Below are positions 8,755 to 17,581 of a stretch of 64,000 nucleotides of DNA, piece by piece. Each line of letters begins with the position of its first letter. Positions within the stretch are counted from its first letter, which is position 1. The notes beneath the pieces are model-generated. The model saw nothing but the letters and a program-made list of their open reading frames with translations, made no database searches and was not told the DNA's origin. This DNA is from Devosia salina (GTDB lineage Bacteria > Pseudomonadota > Alphaproteobacteria > Rhizobiales > Devosiaceae). The stretch is from contig NZ_CP080590.1 of assembly GCF_019504385.1 (NCBI RefSeq), forward strand, positions 2,646,001-2,710,000. The letters run 5' to 3'. The translations under genes and the position numbers were made by a program.

Positions 8755-9689
8755 TGAGCCAGTTTTCCGTCTCCGAACGGGCAGCCGCCTCCGGCGCCAT
8801 GTCCCAGACCCGTGCCCCTTATTTTGTGCGCAAGAAGAAGGGGATCACGCCGCGCACCATCGCCATTCTGGTGTTTCTCTCCATCTGCGCGCTGTTCTTC
8901 TGCGTGCCGCTCTATGTGGTCGTGGTGACCTCGTTCAAAACGATGGATCAGATCCGCGAGGGCGCGATCTTCAGCTTGCCCACGATCTGGACCCTTGAGG
9001 CCTGGGATCACGCTTGGAACCAGGCTTGTTCGGGGATCAAATGCGAGGGGCTCAAGGTTGGGTTCTGGAACTCGGTCTTCATTCTGTTCCCCTCGTTGAT
9101 ACTGTCCATTTCCCTGGCCATGGTGACCGGCTTTGCCTTGGCCCTGTGGAATGTGCGCTGGGCCGGTGCCTTCCTGTTCCTCCTCTTTATCTGCGCCTTC
9201 GTGCCCTTTCAGATCATCATGTATCCGCTGATCGTGATGACCACTACCACCAAAATCTACGGCACGCTCTGGGCCGTTGCAGTTATCCATGCCGTGCTCG
9301 CCATGCCCGTGCTGACGTTGATCTTCCGCAATTATTACAAGGATATCCCGACCGAGATCATGTCGGCGGCGATGATGGACTCGGGCTCGTTCTGGCGCAT
9401 CTTCTTCGAGATCATCGTGCCCATGAGCGGCAATATACTGATCGTCGTGCTGATCCTGCAGATCACCTCTATCTGGAATGATTACCTGATCGGCGTGACC
9501 TTTGGCGGCCTGAGCGGCCAGCCCATGACGGTCAATCTCGCCAATCTCATAACCATCTCCACGGGCACGACCAACTATGCCCACAACATGGCTGCGGCGC
9601 TGCTCACGGCCATTCCACCCCTCGTCGTCTATTTCCTCGTCGGCAAGCTCTTCGTCCAGGGCGTGACCGCCGGCGCCATCAAGGGTTAG
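8754..9689 (+). CDS. Sugar ABC transporter permease (MalG/UgpE type)
   Basis: 311 residues from the ATG at 8754; the frame is open upstream but that would run inside the first permease gene. Six membrane helices are visible, with the EAA loop SAAMMDSGSFWRIFFEIIVP about 100 residues from the end, as usual for CUT1 MalG-type subunits. A polar 35-residue N-terminal tail precedes helix 1. The gene overlaps its partner by one base and is followed after 4 bp by the ATPase gene. Confidence 0.92.
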   Translation: MSQFSVSERAAASGAMSQTRAPYFVRKKKGITPRTIAILVFLSICALFFCVPLYVVVVTSFKTMDQIREGAIFSLPTIWTLEAWDHAWNQACSGIKCEGLKVGFWNSVFILFPSLILSISLAMVTGFALALWNVRWAGAFLFLLFICAFVPFQIIMYPLIVMTTTTKIYGTLWAVAVIHAVLAMPVLTLIFRNYYKDIPTEIMSAAMMDSGSFWRIFFEIIVPMSGNILIVVLILQITSIWNDYLIGVTFGGLSGQPMTVNLANLITISTGTTNYAHNMAAALLTAIPPLVVYFLVGKLFVQGVTAGAIKG

Positions 9690-9693
9690 TGCC

Positions 9694-10788
9694 ATGCCAG
9701 CCGTGAGTTTCGAACATATCGTCAAGCGTTATGGCGCGGTCACCGTGCTGGACGATCTGAACCTTGCCGTCGAAGACGGGGATTTCCTTGTGCTGCTGGG
9801 CCCCTCCGGTTGCGGCAAGACCACTTTGCTCAACCTGCTGGCGGGTCTGCTTGAGGTCAGCGATGGCCGGATCATGATCGGCGAGCGTGATGTGACAGAG
9901 CTCGATCCCAAGGATCGCGGGCTGGCCATGGTGTTCCAGTCCTACGCGCTCTATCCGACCAAAACGGTGCGCGGGAACCTCAAATTCGGTCTGGCGGCCA
10001 GCAAGCTGCCCGGTGATGAAATCGAGCGGCGCATCGCCTGGGTGGCAAAAATGCTGCAGATCGAGCCGCTGCTCGACCGCAAGCCAGCCCAGCTTTCGGG
10101 TGGACAGCGCCAGCGTGTCGCCATCGGCCGGGCCATCATCAAGAAAGTCGACGTTTTCCTGTTCGACGAACCCTTGAGCAATCTCGATGCCAAGCTGCGG
10201 ACCGAAATGCGGCTGGAGATCAAGAAGCTGCATGACGAGCTGAACTCGACCGTCGTCTATGTGACCCATGACCAGATCGAGGCCATGACCATGGCCACCA
10301 AGATCGCGGTGATGGATGGCGGCGTCATCCAGCAATTCGGTACACCCGACGAGGTCTATGAACATCCGGCAAACCTGTTCGTCGCCGGCTTCATAGGCGC
10401 TCCGGCGATGAACATGCGCAATGCCACGATCTCGGTAGAGAGTGGCAAGGTCGAAGCAATTTTCGGCTCGGGAGCGCGTCTCGACGTCTCGTCCTATCCA
10501 TTCATGGCCAAGCCGCAGAACAATCAGCAGGTCGTGGTGGGGATGCGTCCCGAGCATTTCACCGTTGGCGAGCCGACTGGAGCAGGCGAAGCGTTTTCGC
10601 TGCCCGTGCAATCGGCCGAGCGCACAGGCTCGGACGCGACCCTCTACCTGTCCTTTGAAGGCGAAATGCTGGCGCTGCGCGTCGCGCCTGATCTCGCCGC
10701 AGGTCTCAAGGTCGGCAGCACGGTGCCGGTGCAGTTCCAGACCGACAAGGTCAACCTTTTCGATGCCCAATCCGGGCAACGGATTTAG
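9694..10788 (+). CDS. Sugar ABC transporter ATPase (MalK/UgpC type)
   Basis: 364 residues, normal length. Walker A GPSGCGKTT (about residue 36-44), Q-loop VFQSYALYP, signature LSGGQRQRV, Walker B VFLFDEPLSNLD and switch His in THDQIEAMT are all intact. The C-terminal 110 residues form the OB-like regulatory domain of MalK-type proteins (VVGMRPEHF...). It energises the two upstream permeases and lies 26 bp before the binding-protein gene. Such ATPases are sometimes shared between importers. Confidence 0.93.
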   Translation: MPAVSFEHIVKRYGAVTVLDDLNLAVEDGDFLVLLGPSGCGKTTLLNLLAGLLEVSDGRIMIGERDVTELDPKDRGLAMVFQSYALYPTKTVRGNLKFGLAASKLPGDEIERRIAWVAKMLQIEPLLDRKPAQLSGGQRQRVAIGRAIIKKVDVFLFDEPLSNLDAKLRTEMRLEIKKLHDELNSTVVYVTHDQIEAMTMATKIAVMDGGVIQQFGTPDEVYEHPANLFVAGFIGAPAMNMRNATISVESGKVEAIFGSGARLDVSSYPFMAKPQNNQQVVVGMRPEHFTVGEPTGAGEAFSLPVQSAERTGSDATLYLSFEGEMLALRVAPDLAAGLKVGSTVPVQFQTDKVNLFDAQSGQRI

Positions 10789-10814
10789 CCAACATCACAA
10801 GGGAGGAAACCAAG

Positions 10815-12053
10815 ATGTTGAAGTCAATCCTGGGTGGCGTCACTGCCGCTCTCATGCTCAGCTCCGCGGCCAGCGCCACGGACCTCATCATCTACCACAA
10901 CTGGTCGTCCGGGCCGGAAGTGGCTGCGCTCAACGTCCTCAAGGCCGGTCTCGAAGCCAAGGGTCACACCTGGACCGATATCGCCATTCCGCACGATACC
11001 GGCTCCAATGTGAACCTGATGAATCTGGTCACAGGCGGCACCCCGCCCAATGTGTTCCTGGAATCGAGCCCCGGCGTCTATCGCGATCTGATCGGTCTTG
11101 GTCTGGGCCGCCCGCTCACCGAATTCTTCACCGAGCAGGGCATTCTTGAGCACTACCCGACCTCCGTGGTCAGCTCCATCACGGTGGACGGCGAGATCAT
11201 GAAGATCCCGACAGCCATCCATATCGACGGCATGGCCTATTACAATATGGACGTGGCCAAGGCTGCCGGTGTTGATCCGGCATCCTGGAATTCGCTCGAT
11301 GCCATGTTTGCCGACTTCCAGAAGATCCGGGATGCTGGCTATATCCCGATCGCCATCGGTGGCCAGCAGTGGCAGGTTGGCTATCTGACCCATGCCCTGG
11401 CGGCCGCGACCGGCGGCCCGGAATTCTACAATGGTCTCTATGGGGCTGAGCCGGACCCGTCTGTCATCGACAGCGCCGATATGCGCACACTGCTCGAAAC
11501 GCTGCGTCGCTTCCAGCAGGAAGCCGATGAAGGCTCGGTCAATCGCGAGTGGAACGTGACCACCAATATGGTGATCACCGGCAAGGCCCTGATGCAGATC
11601 CATGGCGACTGGATGAAGGGTGAATGGACCGCCGCTGGCAAGGTTGCGGGCACCGATTTCGGTTGCGTGCAGATCCCCGGCGCCAAGGCCGTTCCGGTGA
11701 CCGTCGATAGCTGGGGCATTCTGGGCGGCCAGCCTGCTGATGTCGATGCTGCCGAACTCGACTTTGCCGCCGTGGTTGCCGATCCGCAGATCCAGGCTGA
11801 CTTCTCTGCCGCCAAGGGGTCCACTCCCACGCGCCTCGACGCTCCGGCCGAAGTTCTGGATGCCTGCTCCACCGAAGTCCTCCATATCCTCGAAGACGCT
11901 GACCATCAGGTCCCCAATCCACACTCCACTGTGGATGCGGACTGGCAGAATTCGATCTGGGATGTGGTGTTCAACTTCTGGAGCGACCCGTCCATGAGCG
12001 TGGATGATGCCATCGCCCAGATCCAGGAAAACTACGACATCATCCTGGGCTAA
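10815..12053 (+). CDS. Sugar ABC transporter substrate-binding protein (family 1)
   Basis: 412 residues with a cleavable signal peptide (MLKSILGGVTAALMLSSAASA) and a strong RBS (AAGGGAGG). The mature part is a family-1 extracellular solute-binding protein: an early IYHNWSSGPEV strand, PTAIHIDGMAYYNMDV hinge region, and aromatic residues (Trp, Tyr) across the cleft suited to stacking on sugars. It is the last of the four transporter genes. A GC-rich hairpin directly after the stop may protect this abundant transcript segment. The ligand cannot be deduced; a mono- or disaccharide or derivative is likely. Confidence 0.92.
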   Translation: MLKSILGGVTAALMLSSAASATDLIIYHNWSSGPEVAALNVLKAGLEAKGHTWTDIAIPHDTGSNVNLMNLVTGGTPPNVFLESSPGVYRDLIGLGLGRPLTEFFTEQGILEHYPTSVVSSITVDGEIMKIPTAIHIDGMAYYNMDVAKAAGVDPASWNSLDAMFADFQKIRDAGYIPIAIGGQQWQVGYLTHALAAATGGPEFYNGLYGAEPDPSVIDSADMRTLLETLRRFQQEADEGSVNREWNVTTNMVITGKALMQIHGDWMKGEWTAAGKVAGTDFGCVQIPGAKAVPVTVDSWGILGGQPADVDAAELDFAAVVADPQIQADFSAAKGSTPTRLDAPAEVLDACSTEVLHILEDADHQVPNPHSTVDADWQNSIWDVVFNFWSDPSMSVDDAIAQIQENYDIILG

Positions 12054-12086
12054 TCCCTCCCAACGCCTCCCAGCGACGTCTGGCGA

Positions 12087-12107
12087 CCCGGAGCCTTTGG
12101 CTCCGGG
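12087..12107 (+). terminator. GC-rich hairpin after the binding-protein gene
   Basis: CCCGGAGCC-TTT-GGCTCCGGG is a perfect 9-bp stem with a 3-base loop. No T-run follows, so it is more likely a 3'-end stabiliser or partial attenuator inside the operon than a full terminator. Confidence 0.5.
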
Positions 12108-12128
12108 CCGCCCGGCACACGCCAACCC

Positions 12129-12620
12129 ATGGACAAGACAATGGACAAGCGCCTGCTTGATGAAGACGAAGTGATGCAGATCTGCTTCGTCACCCACGAC
12201 GTGGTCAAATCGGCCCAGTGGTTCTCCGACCTCACCGGTAAACCCATGCCCAAAGAGGGCAAGGCCGCCGAACCCGAAGAGGCCAAGGCCATCTATAATG
12301 GCCAGCCCGCCGATGTCGGCTGCCGGATCATGATGTTCCAGTTCGGCAATATCGACGTCGAATTCCTTCAGCCCGGCCCGGAGAAAAGCGCCTGGCGCGA
12401 TCTGTTGGAAGAAAAAGGCCCCGGCTGCCACCATATTGCCTTCCGCACAAGGAATCTGACCAAGCGCGATGCCTATCTCGAATCCAAGGGGCACAAGCTG
12501 CTGCAACGCGGCGAATTCGACGGCAGCCATGGGCGATATGCCTACTATGACACCGTCAAGGATCTGGGCGTCATGATCGAACTGCTCGAGTTCGACAAAG
12601 ACAAAGAAGCCCAGCCCTGA
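12129..12620 (+). CDS. VOC family protein
   Basis: 163 residues, a second VOC domain in this module, not closely similar to the one at 6336-6776. The recognisable parts are MQICFVTHDVVKSAQWFSDL, an acidic insert, VDVEFLQPG-like strand (IDVEFLQPGPEK), GPGCHHIAFRTRNL and DLGVMIELLEF. His and Glu residues sit at the usual metal positions, and the GPGCHHIAF motif is like that of methylmalonyl-CoA epimerase-type members. No good RBS is seen before the ATG at 12129; another ATG lies at 12141. It is downstream of the ABC genes and likely acts on the imported compound. Confidence 0.8.
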   Translation: MDKTMDKRLLDEDEVMQICFVTHDVVKSAQWFSDLTGKPMPKEGKAAEPEEAKAIYNGQPADVGCRIMMFQFGNIDVEFLQPGPEKSAWRDLLEEKGPGCHHIAFRTRNLTKRDAYLESKGHKLLQRGEFDGSHGRYAYYDTVKDLGVMIELLEFDKDKEAQP

Positions 12621-12628
12621 ATACTCCC

Positions 12629-12649
12629 GGCGCCGCCGATAGCGGCGCC
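12629..12649 (+). other. Intercistronic GC hairpin
   Basis: GGCGCCGC-CGATA-GCGGCGCC, a perfect 8-bp stem with a 5-base loop, lies in the 44-bp gap between the VOC and TIM-barrel genes. It has no T-tract and is probably an mRNA-stability or attenuation element. Confidence 0.45.
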
Positions 12650-12664
12650 CCCGATCCGGATGTG

Positions 12665-13429
12665 ATGACCATGACTTACCTCAAGGCCTACCAGCTTTAT
12701 TCCTCGCGCAATTTCCCGCCGCTCGCAGACCAACTGCCCATCCTGAAGGCCATGGGCTATGACGCTATCGAGCCGTGGCTGCCCGCCTATGAGGCTGATC
12801 CCGCCCTGTTCCGGCGCCAACTCGATGATGCGGGACTGGCCTGTTATGGTTTTCACATGCCGTTGGCCGGTCTCGTTTCCGAACCACAGCGCTTTATTGA
12901 GATCGCCCAGACCCTGGGCGCCACCTATCTCATCCCGCCCTATGTGACGCTGGAAGAGCGCGAACCCACCGTTGCGTATTGGCGCGGCCTGGGCGAAAAG
13001 CTGGCGCGTGGTGCAGAGATCGCTGCCAAGCATGGCCTTCAGGTCGCCTGGCACAATCACGACTTTGAGTTTTTGCGGCTGTCCGACGGCTCGCGGCCGA
13101 TCGACCACATTTTTGATGCGGGTGGGCCGGGCGTGAAGTTCGAGATCGACTGCGGCTGGATTGTGCGCGCGGGCGCCGATCCCGCAGCCGAACTCCAGCG
13201 CTTCGCCGACCGGATCGTGGTGATCCAGACCAAGGACACGGCCCCCATCGGCACCAAGGCGGATGACGGCTGGACGGCGACCGGCGACGGCATCATTGAC
13301 TGGGCGAGCCTGGTGCCGCTCTTCAGACAGACCAAGGCCGACCACATTGTCACCGAGCACGACAATCCCAGCGACTGGCAGGCCTTTGCCCGCCGCTCCA
13401 TCGAGCATCTCAATTCACTGGGTCTGTGA
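12665..13429 (+). CDS. Sugar phosphate isomerase/epimerase family TIM barrel
   Basis: 254 residues of the AP-endonuclease-2-like fold used by xylose isomerase-like enzymes. Metal-ligand positions are recognisable: Glu in DAIEPWLPAY, His in CYGFHMPL, His and Asp/Glu in VAWHNHDFEFL, Glu-Asp in KFEIDCGWI, and Glu-His in IVTEHDNPS. ATG 12665 is taken as start, although GTG 12662 and ATG 12671 are also possible. Family members isomerise keto-sugars or cleave 3-keto-glycosides; which applies here is not visible. The gene ends 1 bp before the UPF0303 gene, implying coupling. Confidence 0.82.
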   Translation: MTMTYLKAYQLYSSRNFPPLADQLPILKAMGYDAIEPWLPAYEADPALFRRQLDDAGLACYGFHMPLAGLVSEPQRFIEIAQTLGATYLIPPYVTLEEREPTVAYWRGLGEKLARGAEIAAKHGLQVAWHNHDFEFLRLSDGSRPIDHIFDAGGPGVKFEIDCGWIVRAGADPAAELQRFADRIVVIQTKDTAPIGTKADDGWTATGDGIIDWASLVPLFRQTKADHIVTEHDNPSDWQAFARRSIEHLNSLGL

Positions 13430-13430
13430 G

Positions 13431-13886
13431 ATGACACCGAGCCTCGAAACGCTGGCGGCGGAACTGGATGAGGTACAACTGCCCTCGTTTGACTATGCCA
13501 TCGCCTGGCAGATTGGCGCCTTCATTCGCGGCGAGGCGGCGGCGCGCGATCTGCCAATCGCGATTGAGGTGGCCCATGGCGCAGCGCCGGTCTTTCTGGC
13601 GGTCATGCCGGGGGCGACCCCGGACAATCCCGATTGGACGCGTCGCAAGCGCGCCGTGGCGCTGCGCTTCCATCGCAGTTCGCTGGCCATGCGGCTCGAA
13701 TGCGAGCACCATGCTTGGGATTTTTCCAAACGCTTTCGGTTGCAGGAAGCCGATTACGCGGCCAGTGGCGGTGGCGTTCCCATCATTGTGCGCGGTGCCG
13801 GTGTGGTCGGAACTGTGGCCGTTAGCGGCTTGCCCGATGTCGACGATCACAAGCTGGCAGTCGCCGCCCTAAGAAGCGTCATGTGA
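13431..13886 (+). CDS. UPF0303 (heme-degrading-like, DUF336) family protein
   Basis: 151 residues; start at ATG 13431, just after the previous stop. It has the UPF0303 pattern: FDYAIAWQIGAFIRGEA, PIAIEVAHG, MPGATPDNPDWTRRKRAVAL, RFHRSSLAMRL, YAASGGGVPIIVRGAGVVGT and VSGLPDVDDHKLAVAAL. The fold is that of the GlcG/HbpS group, often found beside sugar-catabolic genes, with no agreed function. Placement within the ABC operon suggests an accessory role in the same pathway. Confidence 0.85.
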   Translation: MTPSLETLAAELDEVQLPSFDYAIAWQIGAFIRGEAAARDLPIAIEVAHGAAPVFLAVMPGATPDNPDWTRRKRAVALRFHRSSLAMRLECEHHAWDFSKRFRLQEADYAASGGGVPIIVRGAGVVGTVAVSGLPDVDDHKLAVAALRSVM

Positions 13887-13903
13887 TAACCCCGGAGGAG
13901 AAA

Positions 13904-14464
13904 ATGGCCAACGCAACTGAACTCTATTGGAGCAAGCCCAATGGCATGCTGCCCAATAGCCGGTTTCCGCTGCTGGTCTATCGCAATGGTGTGGAGGGCG
14001 GCGGGGAAGATGCTGTCCGCGAGCGCTTCCGCGCCAATGGCTGGCTCAATAATTGGCGCTATCCCGGCATTTACGACTATCCGCATTTTCACTCGACCAC
14101 GCATGAATGTCTGGGCGTCGCCACCGGCTGGATGGTGCTTGATCTGTTTGGGAAGGGCGGCGAGCGCCTGAAATTTTCGGCCGGTGACGTGGTTCTCATG
14201 CCTGCTGGTGTTTCCCACGCCATGGTCGGGCACTCCGATGATGTCATGGTCGTCGGTGGCTATCCAGAGGGGCGCGACTGGGACAATATTCAGGAAAACC
14301 ACATCACCGAAGACACCCGCCGCGCTGCAGCAAAGCGGATCATGATGCTGCCGATCCCCGCCAAGGACCCTGTCTTTGGCAAAGTGCTGCAGGAATGGAT
14401 CGACGCGCCGTCATCGGTCGACGCCGACCTCAACGATTTCCGTGACGGGCTGGACCCGGTCTAG
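13904..14464 (+). CDS. Cupin-domain protein
   Basis: 186 residues from the ATG at 13904, which follows GGAGGA; reading could extend back to GTG 13883. A single cupin barrel is visible: HFHSTTHECLGVATG (motif 1, His and Glu ligands) and PAGVSHAMVG (motif 2, His ligand). The C-terminal half resembles YjlB-like cupins (GGYPEGRDWDNIQ). Metal-dependent sugar isomerase or dioxygenase activity is possible but unproven. It lies 17 bp after UPF0303 and in the same operon. Confidence 0.82.
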   Translation: MANATELYWSKPNGMLPNSRFPLLVYRNGVEGGGEDAVRERFRANGWLNNWRYPGIYDYPHFHSTTHECLGVATGWMVLDLFGKGGERLKFSAGDVVLMPAGVSHAMVGHSDDVMVVGGYPEGRDWDNIQENHITEDTRRAAAKRIMMLPIPAKDPVFGKVLQEWIDAPSSVDADLNDFRDGLDPV

Positions 14465-14501
14465 TCCGGTTCAAAGCTCCGCGCATACTTCAGGACACAA
14501 T

Positions 14502-15395
14502 ATGAGTTTCACATTTCCCCGCCGCGGCCGCAGCCTCGGGCAAGGTCAGTCTGCCGAACTGACCATCATCGATCTCGACGGCAATCAGCAGGTGATTTTC
14601 ACCGCCGATGAGGTCATCGAGGCGCCCAATTGGACGCCGGACGGTACGTCTTTGGTGTTCAATGCCGGGGGCAAGCTGTTCCGTATCGCAGCGACTGGTG
14701 GCACGCCGGAAATGATCGACACTGGCCATCTGTCCGACCTCAACAATGACCATGTCCTGTCGCCGGATGGGTCGACCGCCTATGTCAGTTCGGATGATGG
14801 GCATCTCTACGCGGTGCCGCTTGCGGGTGGCACGCCGCGCCGGGTCTCGAACCAGCATGCCACCCCACATCACTATTACCTGCACGGCATCTCACCGGAC
14901 GGACAGACCCTGTCCTATGTCGCGGTGGAAAGTCCGGCGGGCGAGCGCATGGTCAATATCTTCACCCTTCCCGCCGCGGGCGGCCCGGACACGCGGCTCA
15001 CACATGTGAACGTGCCCAATGACGGCCCGGAATATTCCCCCGATAGCGCCTGGCTCTATTTCAATTCCGAACTGGCAGCCTCCCAGGCAGGGCATGCCCA
15101 GATTTTTCGGATGAAGGCCGAGGATGGTAGCGGGGTCGAGCAGCTGACGTTTGACAGTCGCGTCAACTGGTTCCCACATTTGTCTCCGGACGGGCAAAGC
15201 CTGGTCTATCTGAGCTATCCGGAAGGCACGATCGGACACCCACCGGACAAGGATGTCCAACTGCGCCTGATGGCGCCGACGGGTGGCGACTACCGCATCT
15301 TGGCACGCTTTTTCGGCGGCCAGGGCACGATCAATGTCAATTCCTGGTCACCGGACAGTCGAAGAATTGCCTTTGTCGCCTATCCTCTAGGCTGA
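14502..15395 (+). CDS. TolB-like beta-propeller (PD40) protein
   Basis: 297 residues with repeated WD40-like PD40 blades: APNWTPDGTSLVF, DHVLSPDGSTAYVSSDD, YLHGISPDGQTLSYVA, PEYSPDSAWLYFNS, WFPHLSPDGQSLVYLSY and SWSPDSRRIAFVAY. There is no signal peptide, so it is probably cytoplasmic, unlike TolB itself. This architecture resembles the propeller of oligogalacturonate lyase-like or peptidase-associated proteins, but no catalytic domain is attached. It is the last gene of the sugar operon. Confidence 0.78.
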   Translation: MSFTFPRRGRSLGQGQSAELTIIDLDGNQQVIFTADEVIEAPNWTPDGTSLVFNAGGKLFRIAATGGTPEMIDTGHLSDLNNDHVLSPDGSTAYVSSDDGHLYAVPLAGGTPRRVSNQHATPHHYYLHGISPDGQTLSYVAVESPAGERMVNIFTLPAAGGPDTRLTHVNVPNDGPEYSPDSAWLYFNSELAASQAGHAQIFRMKAEDGSGVEQLTFDSRVNWFPHLSPDGQSLVYLSYPEGTIGHPPDKDVQLRLMAPTGGDYRILARFFGGQGTINVNSWSPDSRRIAFVAYPLG

Positions 15396-15582
15396 CTATG
15401 GCCTTAGACCGAGCTTCATTCTTGTCCAAGTAGGTTCGGTAGAGGCGTCGAAAGGCTGACAGGATCAAATCGCCCAATAGCGAAGGTCGGGGCGTCGAAG
15501 AGACCGGCAGCTTTCAGGCAATTGCGGCAGTAGCCCCAATGACCGGAATGGGGCGCATTGCTACCGCTCAAGATCGCCCAGA
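15396..15582. repeat. Convergent intergenic region with dispersed repeat copy
   Basis: This gap separates the sugar operon from the sialic acid operon. At 15539-15558 lies ATGACCGGAATGGGGCGCAT, identical at 19 of 20 bases and in the same orientation to 27813-27832 at the other end of the sialic acid cluster. No terminator hairpin with a T-tract was seen. Confidence 0.5.
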
Positions 15583-16563
15583 TCAGGCCACCCCCGCGAG
15601 TTCCTCCTTACGGATGCAGGCGACCCGATGGGCCTGCGCCACGTTGTCAAGCGGTGGCACCGTGTTGGCGCAGGCGGCCGCCGCATGAGGGCAGCGGGTG
15701 CGAAAAACGCAGCCGGAAGGCGGATTGGCGGGGCTGGGAATATCGCCAACGAGCACCTGGCGCTGTTTGGCCCGGCCAGGCGCCGGTTCGGGAATCGCCG
15801 ATAGTAACGCACGGGTGTAGGGGTGGCGCGGGTTAGCGTAGAGCTCCGCCGCCGGCGCCATCTCCATAACTCGCCCCAGATAGAGCACGATGACCGTGTC
15901 ACAGATGTATTCCACAACGGCCAGGTCATGCGAGATGAATAGCATCGTCAAACCCAGCCGCTGCTGCAGGTCGCGCAGCAGGTTGATGATCTGGGCCTGG
16001 ATAGAGACGTCGAGCGCCGATACCGGCTCGTCAGCGACGATCAGCTCGGGTTCGAGCGCCAGGGCCCGGGCGATGCCGATGCGCTGACGCTGGCCACCAG
16101 AAAATTCGTGCGCATAGCGATCGAAGGCGTCGGCGGGCAGTTCAACCGCAGCCAGCGCCGCCTTGGCACGCGCGACGCGAGCTTCCCGCGGACGCAGGCC
16201 CTGGATCTCAAGCCCTTCCATCAGTATCTGCCCGATGGTCATGCGGGGTGAGAGGCTGGCGAAGGGATCCTGGAAAATATACTGCATGCGGGCGCGCTGG
16301 CGGCGCAGCTCGCTTGGCGGAAGCGCCGTCATGTCGACGCCGTCGAAGCGCACCGTGCCTGATGTGGGCTCCACGAGGCGCAGGACGGACCGTCCGATCG
16401 TGGTCTTGCCGCTGCCCGATTCTCCGACGAGACCGACGACCTTGCCGCGCGGTACCTCGAAGGACACATCTTCGATGGCGCGGACCACCGGTCCTCGCGA
16501 AAACGTCGATGGCTTGAAATGCTTGGTGAGTCCGGAAACGGCGAGCAGTGGCTGTTCAAACAT
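15583..16563 (-). CDS. Peptide-type ABC transporter ATPase (OppF/DppF type), probable sialic acid uptake
   Basis: 326 residues from the ATG complementary to 16561-16563, 2 bp after the stop of the other ATPase gene. Walker A GESGSGKTT, signature FSGGQRQRIGIARAL, Walker B LIVADEPVSALD and the OppF-type C-terminal tail (CVFRTRCPHAAAAC) are present. It pairs with the 16566-17576 ATPase to drive the two permeases upstream. The importer lies in one operon with the lyase and opposite nanM and nanEK, so N-acetylneuraminate or a derivative is the inferred substrate, as for SatABCD of Haemophilus ducreyi. Confidence 0.9.
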   Translation of the reverse strand: MFEQPLLAVSGLTKHFKPSTFSRGPVVRAIEDVSFEVPRGKVVGLVGESGSGKTTIGRSVLRLVEPTSGTVRFDGVDMTALPPSELRRQRARMQYIFQDPFASLSPRMTIGQILMEGLEIQGLRPREARVARAKAALAAVELPADAFDRYAHEFSGGQRQRIGIARALALEPELIVADEPVSALDVSIQAQIINLLRDLQQRLGLTMLFISHDLAVVEYICDTVIVLYLGRVMEMAPAAELYANPRHPYTRALLSAIPEPAPGRAKQRQVLVGDIPSPANPPSGCVFRTRCPHAAAACANTVPPLDNVAQAHRVACIRKEELAGVA

Positions 16564-16565
16564 GA

Positions 16566-17576
16566 TCAGATCTCCTGCCAGCGGATGCAGCGGCTGAGCT
16601 GCCCGTCGCCGGTTTCGGCTAGAGGCGGCACGGCGGCACTGCACGCGGGAATGGCATAGGGGCAGCGGGGTGCGAAGGAACAGCCCGTCGGCAAGTTGGA
16701 AAGGCTCGGCACCGCACCGGCGATGGTGGGCAGAGGCGTTCCGGCAGCCTTGAGGGCGCTGGCCTCCCCCAATCTCGGGACCGAGCGCAGCAGGCCCTTG
16801 GTATAGGGGTGGCGGGGATGAGCGAAGACATCAGCCACCCTGCCCGTCTCCACGATGCGGCCCGCATACATCACCGCGACCCGATCGGCGATCTCGGCGA
16901 CGACGCCCAGATTGTGGGTCACGAAAAGCATGGCCATGCCGCGCTCGCGCTGCAGGCGGGCCAGGAGATCGAGAATCTGCGCCTGGATGGTGACGTCGAG
17001 CGCAGTGGTCGGCTCGTCGGCAATCAGCAGCGAGGGATTGCAGGCCAGGGCCATGGCAATGGTGGCGCGCTGGCGCATGCCGCCCGAAAGCTCATGCGGA
17101 TATTGGCGCGCCCGCCGCTCCGGATCGGGAATGCCGACATCGGCCAGGAGGCTCACGGCATCGGCAGCAGCCTCCCGGTGCGACCGGCCCAGATGGATCC
17201 GGATCGGCTCGGCGATCTGTTCGCCCACGGTATAGACCGGGTTGAGGCTGGTCATGGGCTCCTGGAACACCATGGCGATGTCATTGCCCCGGACCCGACG
17301 CAACGCTTCGGCATCGAGTTTGGCCAGGTCGCGCGTTTCGCCCGACTTGCCGCGGAAGGCGACGCTGCCCTGGGCCAGGCGCCCCACCTTTTTTGGCAAC
17401 AAGCCGAGGATGGAAAGGCTGGTGACCGACTTGCCCGAGCCCGATTCACCAACCAGCGCCACTGTCTCGCCGGGCGCGACGGTCAGCGTCAGGTCCGTGA
17501 CGGCCGCGATGTCGCGCCCGCCGATGCGGAACACCGTCTGCATGTTGCGGATATCGAGGACGGGCGCGGCGGTCAT
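16566..17576 (-). CDS. Peptide-type ABC transporter ATPase (OppD/DppD type), probable sialic acid uptake
   Basis: 336 residues; the start at ATG 17576 lies 5 bp after the lyase gene and a longer reading would run into it. Walker A GESGSGKSV, Q-loop VFQEPMTSLNPVYTV, signature LSGGMRQRATIAMAL, Walker B LLIADEPTTALD, switch His VTHNLGVV, and the OppD-type tail CSFAPRCPYA. It is the partner of the 15583-16563 ATPase. Both are standard members of the dipeptide/opine group; specificity comes from the binding protein at 20448-22034. Confidence 0.9.
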   Translation of the reverse strand: MTAAPVLDIRNMQTVFRIGGRDIAAVTDLTLTVAPGETVALVGESGSGKSVTSLSILGLLPKKVGRLAQGSVAFRGKSGETRDLAKLDAEALRRVRGNDIAMVFQEPMTSLNPVYTVGEQIAEPIRIHLGRSHREAAADAVSLLADVGIPDPERRARQYPHELSGGMRQRATIAMALACNPSLLIADEPTTALDVTIQAQILDLLARLQRERGMAMLFVTHNLGVVAEIADRVAVMYAGRIVETGRVADVFAHPRHPYTKGLLRSVPRLGEASALKAAGTPLPTIAGAVPSLSNLPTGCSFAPRCPYAIPACSAAVPPLAETGDGQLSRCIRWQEI

Positions 17577-17581
17577 CGCGA

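Noticed and set aside
10824..12530. A 568-codon minus-strand frame across the sugar-binding protein and VOC genes.
   Set aside because: It crosses two well-supported plus-strand genes and has no recognisable domain; an antisense artefact of codon bias.
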